NCBI GenBank assembly: GCA_037974665.1
Contig: CM075775.1
Location: 37,040,152-37,104,151 of the forward strand
DNA length: 64,000 nucleotides
Direction of reading: 5' to 3'
From: Ehretia macrophylla
Taxonomy: Eukaryota; Streptophyta; Magnoliopsida; Boraginales; Ehretiaceae
Position numbers and translations under genes: made by a program. Shown here one piece after another: positions 11,169 to 22,040 of this stretch (the first letter of the stretch is position 1; each line of letters starts with the position of its first letter). The notes below the pieces were generated by a model, which was not told where the DNA came from, made no database searches, and saw only the letters and a list, made by a program, of their open reading frames with translations.

Positions 11169-12470
11169 GTTGTCTTGCCCAATGTGCTGTGGGATTCGGT
11201 AATAAAAATGTGATGGATTAGGTTGTCATCCTTTTCGTGGCTCTCGACATACGATCCGGGAAGGAAAAACAGCACAAAAGAAAAAAAGTGTCTCGAAACT
11301 GTTGAAAACGTTCGATTTTGTGCTCCATAAACAGGGGCAGCGAGTAAGCTGGCTGTCCCCGTCGTAGAGCTCTCGGAGAGCTTTGCAACAGTATGATGTG
11401 CACCGCGTAACTCCTTACGGATCAAACGTTATAGGCACTGGAGCGACGGAGACTTGGTCACAAGTCCCACACCCTCGGTTAACGGGCCCAGCCTCTATGT
11501 GAAGCAAAGTTGTCTTGCCCAAGGTGCTGTGGGATTCGGTAATAGTAATGTGATAGATTAGGTTGTCGTCTTTTTCGCTGCTCACGACATACGATCTGGG
11601 AAGGAAAAACAACGCAAAAGAAAAAAAGTGTCCCGAAACTATTGAAAACGCTTGATTTTGGGCTCTGAAAACAAGCGCAGCAAGGAAGCTAGCTGCCCTC
11701 GACGTAGAGCTCTAGGAGAGCTTTCCAACGGTGTGGTGTGCGCCACGTTACTCCTTACGGATCAAAAGTTATGGGCACCGGAGCGACGGAGACCTGGTCA
11801 CAAGTCCCACGCCCTCGATTTACGGGCCTAGCCTCTACCTAAAGCGAAGTTGTCTTGCCTAAGGTGCGGTGGGATTCGGTAATAGAAATGTGATGGATTT
11901 GGTTGTCGTTCTTTTCAAGGCTCATGACGTACGATCCGGGAAGGAAAAACACTGCAAAAGATAAAAAATGTCCCGAAACTGACAAAAAAGTTCGATTTTG
12001 GGATGCGACAATAGGCGCAACGAGCAAGCTGGCTGCCCCCATCGTAGAGCTCTTGGAGAGCTTTCGAATGGTATACTGTGCGCCGTGTAACTCCTTACAG
12101 ATCAAAAGTTATGGGCATCGGAGTGACGGAGACCTGGTCACAAGTCCCACACCCTCGGTTTACGGGCCTAGCCTCTATGTGAAGCGAAGTTGTCTTGTCC
12201 AAGGTGCTATGGGATTCAGTAATAGAAATGTGATGGATTAGGTTGTCGTCCTTTTCACGGCTCACGACGTGCGATCCGGGAAGAAAAAATAGCGCAAAAG
12301 AAAAAAAGTAACCCGAAACTGACAAAAACGTTCGATTTTGGGATCCAACAATAGGCGCAGAGAGTAAGTTGGCTACCCCCGTTGTAGAGCTCTCGGAGAG
12401 CTTTCCAACGGTATGTTGTACGCCATATAACTCCTTACGGATCAAAAGTTATGGGCACCGGAGCTACGAA
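11169..12470. repeat. Pentamer HOR, copy 2 (four monomers, then interrupted)
   Basis: The first four positions repeat the pentamer order: GTGCTCCATAAAC (11320), GGGCTCTGAAAACAAGCGCA (about 11660), GGGATGCGACAATAGG (about 12000) and GGGATCCAACAATAGG (about 12340). In place of a fifth monomer the array passes into C-type sequence near 12475. Confidence 0.75.
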
Positions 12471-12475
12471 GACCT

Positions 12476-14290
12476 AGTCCCAAGCCCCCATGCCCTCAGT
12501 TTGTGGGCCCAGCCTCTACGTGAAGTGAAGTTGTCTTGGCCAAGGAACCGTGGGTTTCGGTAATATAAATGTGATAGATTAGGTTGCCGTCCTTTTTGCG
12601 GATCACGACGTACGATCCGTGACGCAAAAATAGCGTAAAAAAAGAAAAGTGTCCCGAAACTGATGAAAACATTCGATTTTGTGATTCGAAAATAGGTGCA
12701 GCCAAGCAGGCTTGCTGCCCTCATGTAGAGCTCTCGGAGAGCTTTCCAACGGTATGTTGTGCACCGCGTAACTCCTTACGGATCAAAAGTTATGAGCACT
12801 GTTGCGACGGAGACCTGGTCCCATGCCCTACGCCCTCCATTTTTGGGCCCAGCCTCTACGTGAAGTGAAGTTTTCTTGCCCAATGTGTCGTGGGATTCGG
12901 TAATAGAAATGTGATAGATTTGGTTGTCATCCTTTTCGCTGCTCACGACATACTATCCGGGATGAAAAAACAGCGCAAAAGAAGAAAAGTCTCCCGAAAC
13001 TGATAAAAATGTCAGATTTTGGGCTCTGAAAATAGCGACAGCCAAATAGGCTAAATGCCCCCATCGTAGAGCTCTCAGAGACCTTTCCTATGGTATGATG
13101 TGCGCCGCGTAACTCCTTACGGATCAAAAGTTATGGGCACCAGAGCGACGGAGACTTGGTCCCAAACCCCATGCCCACGGTTTACGAGGCCAACCTCTAC
13201 GTGAAGCGAAGTAGTCTTGCCCAAGGTGCCGTGGGATTCAATAATAAAAATGTGATGGATTAGGTTGTTTTTCTTTTCGCGGGTCACGACGTACGATCCG
13301 GGATGAAAAAAAAGCGCAAAAGAAGAAAACTGTCCCAAAACTGATAAAAATGATCAATTTTTTTCTCTGAAAGTAGGCACAGCCTAGCAGGCTTGCTGCC
13401 CCTGTCGTAGAGCTCTCGAAGAGCTTTCCAACGGTATGCTGTGCGCCTCGTAACTCCTTACGGATCAAAAGTTATGGGCATTGGAGCGACGTAGACCTGG
13501 TCCCAAGCCACAAGCCCTCGGTTTGCAAGCCCAGCCTCTATGTGAAGTGAAGTTGTCTTGCCCAAAGTACCATGGGATTTGGTAATTGAAATGTGATGGA
13601 TTAGGTTGTCGTCCTTTTCGTGGCTCACAACGTACAATCCGGGACGAAAAAATAGCTTAAAAAAAGAAAAGTGTCACAAAATTGATGAAAATGTTTGATT
13701 TTGGGCTCCGAAAATAGGCACATCTGAGCAAGCTTGCTGCCCGCACCGTAGAGCACTTAGGGAGCCTTCTAACGGTATGTTGTGCGCCGCGTAACTCCTT
13801 ACGGATCAAAAGTTATGGGCACCGAAGCGACGAAGACCTGGTCCCAAGCCCCACGCCCTCGGTTGCGGGCCCATCCTCTACGTGAAGTGAAGTTGTTTCG
13901 CCCAAAGTATCGTGGAATTCAGTAATAGAAATGTGATAGATTAGGTTGTCGTCCTTTTCGCGGCTCACGACATACAATCCGGGATGAAAAAATAGCGCAA
14001 ATGAAGAACAGTGTCACAAAAATGATGAAAATGTTCGATTTTGGGCTCCGAAAATTGGCGTAGCCGAGCAGACTTGCTGCCCCAATCGTAGAGCTCTCGA
14101 AGAGCTATCCAACGGTATGTTGTGCGTCGTGTAACTCCTCACAGATCAAAAGTTATGGGCACCGGAGCGACGGAGACCTGGTCCCAAGCCCTACGCCCTC
14201 GGTTTGTGGGCCCAGCCTCTATGTGAAACATAGTTGTCTTACCCAAGGTGTCATTGGAATTGGTAATAGAAATGTGATGGATTAGGTTGT
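12476..14290. repeat. Block of C-subtype monomers inside the A/B array
   Basis: About 5.3 monomers revert to subtype C markers (GTCCCAAGCCC, TTTGTGGGCCC, AAGAAGAAAAGT, CAGGCTTGCTGCCC). Rare variants follow the same order as in 1801-3540: GGTTGCCGTCCTTTTTGCGG (1913 and 12581), GTTGCGAC (2133 and 12802), a GGCTAAATG or GGCAAGATG variant, CAATTTTTTTCT, CACATCTGAGCAAGCTTGC, CGGTTGCGGG, and GTGAAACATAG (3518 and 14223). The two blocks are therefore related as a unit. They differ at many sites, so the copying is not recent. Confidence 0.8.
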
Positions 14291-15940
14291 CATCCTTTTC
14301 ACGGCTCATGACGTACGATCCGGGAAGGAAAAACAGCACAAAAGAAAAAAAGTGTCTCGAAACTGTTGAAAACGTTGGATATTGTGCTCCATAAATAGGC
14401 GCAGCAAGCAAGCTGGCTACCCCCATCGTAGAGCTCTCGGAGAGCTTTGTAACGGTATGCTGTGCACCGCGTAACTCCTTACGGATCAAAAGTTATAGGC
14501 ACCGGAGCGACGGAGACTTGGTCATAAGTCCCACACCCTCGGTTAACGGGCCCAGCCTCTATGTGAAGTGAAGTTGTCTTGCCCAAGGTGCTGTGGGATT
14601 CGGTAATAGTAATGTGATTGATTAGGTTGTCGTCCTTTTCGTGGCTCATAAAGTACGATCCGAGAAGGAAAAACAGCGCAAAAGAAAAAAAGTATCCCGA
14701 AACTGTTGAAAACGTTTGATTTTGGGCTCTGAAAACAAGCACAGCGATGAAGCTAGCTGCCTTCGTCGTAGAGCTCTAGGAGAGCTTTCCAACAGTATGG
14801 TGTGCGCCACGTAACTCCTTACGGATCAAAAGTTATGGGCACCAGAGCGACGGAGACCTGGTCACAAGTCCCATGCCCTTGATTTACGGGACCAGCCTCT
14901 ACGTGAAGCGAAGTTATCTTGCCCAAGGTACGGTGGGATTCGGTAATAGAAATGTGATGGATTTGGTTATCGTCCTTTTCAAGGCTCATGACGTACGATC
15001 CGGGAAGGAAAAACAGGGCAAAAGAAAAAAATGTACCGAAATTGATGGGAACGTTCGATTTTGGGATGCGACAATAGGCGCAGCGAGCAAGCTGGCTGCC
15101 CTCATCGTAGAGCTCTCGGAGAGCTTTCGAATGGTATGCTGTGCGCCGCGAAACTCCTTACAGATCAAAAGTTATGGGCACCGGAGCGACGGAGACTTGG
15201 TCACAAGTCCTACGCCCTCGGTTTACGGGCCCAACCTCTATGTGAAGCGAAGTTGTCTTGCCCAAGGTGCTGTAGGATTCAGTAATAAAAATGTGATGGA
15301 TTAGGTTGTCATCCTTTTCACGGCTCACGACGTGCGATCCGCGAAGGAAAAACAGTGTAAAAGAAAAAAAGTATCCCAAAACTGACAAAAATGTTCGATT
15401 TTGGGATCCGACAGCAGGCGCAGCCAGCAAGCTGGCTGCCTCCATCGTAGAGCTCTCGGAGAGCTTTCCAACTGTATACTGTGCGCCGCGTAACTCCTTA
15501 CGGACCGAAAGTTATGGGCACCGGAGAGACAGAGACCTGGTCATAAGTCTCATGCCCTCGGTTTACGGGCCCAGCCTCTATGTGAAACAAAGTTGTCTTG
15601 CCCAAGGTGCTGTGGGATTCGGTAATAGAAATATGATGGATTAGGTTGTCATCCTTTTCACGGCTCACGACGTACGATCCGGGAAAGAAAAACAGAGCAA
15701 AAGAAAAAGAGTGTCCCAAAATTGATGAAAATGTTCAATTTTGGGATCCGACAACAAGCGCAGCGAGCAAGCTAGCTGCCCTCGTTGTAGAGATCTCAGA
15801 GAGCTTTCCAACGGTATGGTGTGTTCCGCGTAACTCCTTACGGATCAAAAGTTATGGGCACCGGAGCGACGAAGACCTGGTCACAAGTTCCACACCCACG
15901 GTTTACGGGCCCAACCTCAACGTGAAGCGAACTTGTCTTG
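14291..15940. repeat. Pentamer HOR, copy 3
   Basis: After the C block the pentamer order resumes: GTGCTCCATAAAT (14384), GGGCTCTGAAAACAAGCACA (about 14725), GGGATGCGACAATAGG (about 15062), GGGATCCGACAGCAGG (about 15402) and GGGATCCGACAACAAG (about 15741). The first marker is 3064 bp, nine monomers, after its match in copy 2. The left boundary is approximate because the switch from C markers is gradual. Confidence 0.7.
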
Positions 15941-16539
15941 CCCAAGGTGCTGTTGGATTCAGTAATAAAAATGTGATGGATTAGGTTGTTGTCCTTTTCA
16001 CGGCTCACGACGTGCGATCCGGGAATAAAAAACAGCTCAAAAGAAAAAAATTGTCCATAAACTGGCAAAAACATTCGATTTTGGGATCCGACAACAGGCG
16101 CAGCAAGCAAGCTAGCTGCCCCAGTCGTAGAGCTCTCGGAGAGCTCTCCAACGGTTTGCTGTGCGCTGCGTAACTCTTTACGGATCAAAAGTTATGGGCA
16201 CCGGAGAGACGGAGACTTGGTCACAAGTCTCACGCCCTCGCTTTACGGGCCCAGCCTCTATGTGAAGCGAAGTTGTCCTGCCCAAGGTGTTGTGAGATTC
16301 GACAATAGTAATGTGATGGATTAGGTTGTCGTCCTTTTTGCGGCTCACGACGTACGATCCGGGAAGGAAAAACAGTGCAAAAGAGAAAGAAGTGTCCGAA
16401 AACTATAGAAAATGTTTGATTTTGGGCTCCAAAAACAGGCACAACGAGGAAGCTAGCTGCCCCCATCGTAGAGCTCTCGGAGAGCTTTCCAACGGTATGG
16501 TGTGCACAGCGTAACTCCTTACGGATCAAAAGTTATGGG

Positions 16540-18579
16540 CACCGGAGCGACGGAGACCAGGTCACAAGTCCCACACCCTCGATTTACGAGCCCAGCCTCT
16601 ACGTGAAGTGAAGTTGTCTTGCCCAAGGTGCTGTGGGATTCGATAATAGTAATATGATGGATTAGGTTGTCGTCCTTTTCACAGCTCACGGCGTACGATC
16701 CGGGAAGGAAAAACAGCACAAAAGATAAAAAGTATCCCGAAACTATAGAAAACGTTTGATTTTGGGCTCCGAAAACTAGTGCAACGAGGAAGCTAGTAGC
16801 CCCCATCGTAGAGCTCTCGGAGAGCTTTCTACGGTATGCTGTACGCCGCGTAACTCCTTGCGGATCAAAAGTTATGCGCACCGGAGCGACGGAGACCTGG
16901 TCACAAGTCGGACGCCCTCGGTTTACGGGCCCAGCCTCTACATGAAGCGAAGTTGTCTTGCCCAAGGTGCAGTGGGATTTGGTAATAGAAATGTGATGGA
17001 TTTGATTGTCGTCCTTTTCAAGGCTCACGACGTACGATTCGGGAAGGAAAAACAATGCAAAAGAAAAAAGTGTCCCGAAATTGAAGAAAACGTTCAATTT
17101 TGGTATCCGACAATAGGCGCAGTGTGCAAGCTGGCTGCCCCCATCGTAGAGCTCATGGAGGGATTTCCAACGATATGTAGTGCGCCGCGTAACTCCTTAC
17201 GGATCAAAACTTATGGGCATCAGAGAGACGGAGACCTGGTCACAAGTTCCACGCCCTGAGTTTATGGACCCAGCCTCTATGTAAAGTGAAGTTGTTTTGC
17301 CCAAGGTACTGTGGGATTCGATAATGGAAATGTGATGGATTAGGTTGTCGTCCTTTTCACGGCTCACGACGTACGATCCGGGAAGGAAAAACAGCGCAAA
17401 AGAAAAAAAAGTGTCCCAAAACTGACGAAAATATTCGATTTTGGGATCCGACAACAGGTATTAGCGAGCAAGCTAGCTGCACCCGTCGTAGAACTCTCGG
17501 AGAGCTTTCCAACGGTATGGTGTGCGCAGCGTAACTCTTTACGGATCAAAAGTTATCAGCACCGGAGCGATAGAGACCTGGTCATAAGTCCCACACCCAC
17601 GGTTTACGGTCCCAGCCTTAATGTGAAGCGAACTTGTCTTGCCCAAGGTGCTGTGGGATTCGACATTAGCAATGTGATGGATTAGGTTGTCGTCCTTTTC
17701 GCGTCTCATGACATACGATCCGGGAAGGAAAAATATCACAAAAGAAAAAAAGTGTTCCGAAACTGTAGAAAACGTTTGAGTTTGGGCTCCGAAAATAGGC
17801 GCAATGAGGAAGCTAGCTGCCCCTGTCGTAGAGCTCTCGGAGAGCTTTCCAACGGTATGCTGTGCGCCGCCTAACTCCATACGGATCAAAAGTTATGGGC
17901 ACCGGAGAGACGGAGACTTGGTCACAAGTCTCACATCCTCAGTTTATGGGCCTAGCCTCTATGTGAAGCGAAGTTGTCTTGCCCAAGGTACTATGGGATT
18001 CGATAATGGAAATGTGATGGATTAGGTTGTCGTCCTTTCCACGGCTCACGACGTACGATCCGGGAAGGAAAAATAGTGCAAAAGAAAAAAAAGTGTCCCA
18101 AAATTGATGAAAACGTTCGATTTTGGGATCCGACAATGGGCGTAGCGAGCAAGCTAGCTGCACCCGTCGTAGAACTCTCGGAGTGCTTTCCAACGGTATG
18201 GTGTGCGCAGCGTAACTCTTTACGGATCAAAAGTTATGGGCACTGGAGCGACGGAGACCTGGTCACAAGTCCCACACCCACGGTTTACAGTCCCAGCCTT
18301 AATGTGAAGCGAACTTGTCTTGCCCAAGGTGCTGTGGGATTTGACAATAGCAATGTGATGGATTAGGTTGTCGTCCTTTTCGCGGCTCATGACGTACGAT
18401 CCGGAAAAGAAAAACAGCCCAAAAGAAAAAAAGTATCCCGAAACTGTAGAAAACGTTTGATTTTGGGCTCCGAAAATAGGCGCAAAGAGGAAGCTAGCTG
18501 CCCCTATCGTAGAGCTCTCGGAGAGCTTTCCAACGGTATGGTGTGCACTGCATAACTCCTTACGGATCAAAAGTTATGG
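16540..18579. repeat. Hexamer HOR, older copy 1 (about 2.04 kb)
   Basis: Diagnostic variants here recur about 2035-2042 bp later in the next unit. They include AATATGATGG with CAGCTCACGGCGTACG, ACTAGTGCAACGAGG, the GATTTGATTG marker (about 17000 and 19042), AGAGCTCATGGAG next to a CAGTGTGCAAGC variant, the CTGCACCCGTCGTAGAACTC variant (17478 and 19513), and GTTTGAGTTTGGG (17774 and 19809). The CTGCACCCG variant also appears within this unit near 18160, two monomers on, so pairwise amplification happened too. Confidence 0.65.
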
Positions 18580-19999
18580 GTACTGGAGCGACGAAGACCT
18601 GGTCACAAGTCCTACGCCCTCGGTTTACGGGCCCAGCCTCTACGTGAAGTGAAGTTTTCTTGCCCAAGGTGCTGTGGGATTCGATAATAGTAATATGATG
18701 GATTAGGTTGTCGTCCTTTTCGCAGCTCACGGCGTACGATCCGGGAAGGAAAAACAGCACAAAAGAAAAAAAGTGTCCCAAAACTGTTGAAAACGTTTGA
18801 TTTTGGGCTCTGAAAACTAGCGCAATGAGGAAGCTAGCAGCCCCCATCGTAGAGCTCTCGGAGAGCTTTCCAACGGTATACTGTGTGCCGCGTAACTCCT
18901 TACAGATCAAAAGTTATGAGCACCAGAGCGACGGAGACCTAGTCACAAGTCCCACGCCCTCGGTTTACGGGCCCAGCTTCTACGTGAAGCGAAGTTGTCT
19001 TGCCCAAGATGCTATGGGATTCGGTAATAGAAATGTGATGGATTTGATTGTCGTCCTTTTCAGGGCTCACGACGTACGATTCGGGAAAGAAAAACAGCGC
19101 AAAAGAAAAAAAATGTCCCGAAATTGAAGAAAATGTTCAATTTTGGGATCCGACAACAGGCGCAGCGTGCAAGCTGGCTGCCCCTATTGTAGAGCTCATT
19201 GAGAGATTTCCAACGGTATGCTGTGCACCACGTTTACGGATCAAAAGTTATGGGCACCAGAGAGACGGAGACCAGGTCACAAGTCTCACGGCCTTAGTTT
19301 ACGGGCCCAGCCTCTATGTCAAGCGAAGTTGTTTTGCCCAAGGTACTGTGGTATAATTAATGAAAATGTGATGGATTAGGTTGTCGTCATTTTCACGGCT
19401 CACGACGTACGATCCGGGAAGGAAAAACAGCGCAAAAGAAAAAAAAGTGTCCCGAAACTGACGAAAATGTTCGATTTTGGGATCCGACAACAGGCGCAGC
19501 GAGCAAGCTAGCTGCACCCGTCGTAGAACTCTCGGAGAGCTTTCCAACGGTATGGTGTGCGCAGCGTAACTCGTTACGGATCAAAAGTTATCGGCACCGG
19601 AGCGACGGAGACCTGGTCATAAGTCCCACACCCACGGTTTACGGTCCCAGCCTCAATGTGAAGCGAACTTGTCTTGCCCAAGGTGCTGTGGGATTCGACA
19701 ATAGCAATGTGATGGATTAGGTTGTTGTCCTTTTTGCGTCTCATGACGTTCGATCCGGGAAGGAAAAATATCGCAAAAGAAAAAAAGTGTTCTAAAATTG
19801 TAGAAAACGTTTGAGTTTGGGCTTCGAAAATAGGCGCAACAAGGAAGCTAGTTGCCCCTGTCGTAGAGCTCTCAGAGGGCTTTCCAACGAAATGTTGTGC
19901 GCCGCCTAACTCCATAAAGATCAAAAGTTAAGGGCACCGGAGAGACGGAGACTTGGTCACAAGTCTCACGCCCTCAGTTTACGGGCCTAGCCTCTATGT
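18580..19999. repeat. Hexamer HOR, older copy 2 (about four monomers visible)
   Basis: Repeats the variant order of 16540-17925 at an offset of about 2.04 kb. It is followed directly by the younger hexamer duplication. Within it, near 19232 and 19345, two monomers have small losses: CACCACGTTTACGG lacks AACTCC, and GTGGTATAATTAATG lacks part of GATTCGGTAATAG. These slightly shorten the spacing to 2035 bp. Confidence 0.6.
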
Positions 20000-22040
20000 G
20001 AAGCGAAGTTCTCTTGCCCAAGGTGCTGTGGGATTTTTTAATAGTAATGTGATGGATTAGTTTTTCGTCCTTTTCGCGCCTCACGGCGTACGATCCGGGA
20101 AGGAAAAATATCGCAAAAGAAAAAAAGTATCCCAAAACTGTAGAAAACGTTTGATTTTGGGCTCCAAAAATAGGTGCAACGAGGAAGCTAGCTGCCCCCG
20201 TTGTAGAGCTATCAGAGAGCTTTCCAATGGTATAGTGTGCGCCGCGTAACTCCTTACGAATCAAAAGTTATGGGCACCGGAGCGACGGAGACCTGGTCAT
20301 AAGTCCCACACCCACGGTTTACGGTCCCTGCCTCAATGTGAAGCGAACTTGTCTTGCCCAAGGTGCTGTGGGATTCAGTAATAGAAATGTGATGGATTAG
20401 GTTGTCGTCCTTTTCACGGCTCACGACGTGCGATCCGGGAAGGAAAAACAGCGCAAAAGAAAAAAAGTGTCCCAAAACTGACAGAAACATTCTATTTTGA
20501 GATCCAACAACAGGCGCAGCATGCAAACTAGTTGTCCCCGTCGTAGAGCTCTCGAAGAGCATTCCAACGGTATGTTGTACGATGCGTAACTCTTTACGGA
20601 TCAAAAGTTATGGGTACCGGAGAGACGGAGACTTGGTCACAAGTCTCCAGCCCTTGGTTTACGGGCCCAGCCTCCATGTGAAGCGAAGTTGTCTTGCCCA
20701 AGGTGCTGTGGGATTCGACAATAGTAATGTGATGGATTAGGTTGTCGTCCTTTTCGCGGCTCACGACGTACGATCTGGGAGGTAAAAACAGCGCAAAAGA
20801 AAAAAAGTGTCCCGAAACTATAGAAAATGTTTGATATTGGGCTCCGAAAACAAGCGCAAAGAGGAAGCTAGCTGCCCCTGTCGTAGAGCTCTTGGAGGGC
20901 TTTCCAACGGTATGGTGTGTGCCGCGTAACTCCTTACGGATCAAAAGTTATGGGCACCGGAGCGACGGAGACCAGGTCACAAGTCCTACGCCCTCGGCTT
21001 ACGGGCGCAGCCTCTACATAAAGCGAAGTTGTCTTGCCCAAGGTGCTGTAGAATTCAATTATAGTAACACGATGGATTAGGTTGTCGTCCTTTTCGCGGC
21101 TCACGACGTACGATCCGGGAAGGAAAAACAGCACAAAAGAAAAAAAAGTGTCCCGAAACTATTGAAAACGTTTGATTTTTTACTCCAAAAATAGGTGCAA
21201 CGTGGAAGCTAGCCGCCCCCGTCGTAAAGCTCTCGGAAAGCTTTCCAACGGTATGCTGTGCGCCGCGTAACTCCTTACGGATCAAAAGTTATGGGCACCG
21301 GAGCGACGGAGACCTGGTCACATGTCCCACACCCTCGGTTTACGGGCCCAACCTCTACATGAAGCGAAGTTGTCTTGCCCAATGTGCTGTGGGATACGGT
21401 AATAGAAATGTGATGGATTTGATTGTCGTCCTTTTCAAGGCTCCCGACGTACGATCCGGGAAGGAAAAACAGCGCAAAAGAAAAAAAGTGTCCCGAAATT
21501 GTCGTAAACGTTCAATTTTTGGATCCGACAATAGGCGCATCGAGAATGCTGGCGACACCCATCGTAATGCTCTTGGAGAGCTTTCCAACGGTATGCTGTG
21601 CGCCGCGTAACTTCTTATTAATCAAAAGTTATAGGCACCAGAGAGACGAAGACCTGGTCACAAGACTCACGCCCTCGGTTTACGGGTACAGCCTCTATGT
21701 AAAGCGAAGTTGTCTTGCCTAAGGTGTTGTGGGATTCGGTAATAGAAATGTGATGGATTAGGTTGTCGTCCTTTTCACGGCTCACGACGTACTATCCGAG
21801 AAGGAAAAATAGCGCAAAAGAAAAAAAGTGTCCCGAAACGGATGAAAACGTTCGATTTTTGGATCTGACAATAGGCACATTGAGCAAGCTGGCTGGCCCC
21901 GTCGTAGAGCTCTCGGAGAGCTTTCGAATGGTATGCTGTGCGCTGTGAAACTCTTTACGGATCAAAAGTTATGGGCACCGGAGATACGGAGACTTGGTCA
22001 CAAGTCTTACGCCCTCGGTTTACGGGCCCAGCCTCTATGT
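20000..22040. repeat. Recent tandem hexamer duplication, copy A
   Basis: Nearly every base from about 20000 to 22040 matches the following 2.04 kb. Shared oddities are GGGATTTTTTAATAG with TTAGTTTTTCGTCC, ACGGTCCCTGCCTC, the GTCTCCAGCCCTTGG variant, GGGAGGTAAAAACAGC, TAACACGATGG, GATTTTTTACTCC, GGGATACGG, TGTCGTAAACG and CTTCTTATTAATC. By eye there is roughly one difference per 100 bases in the stretches compared, for example CATTCTATTTT against CAATCTATTTT. Confidence 0.9.
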
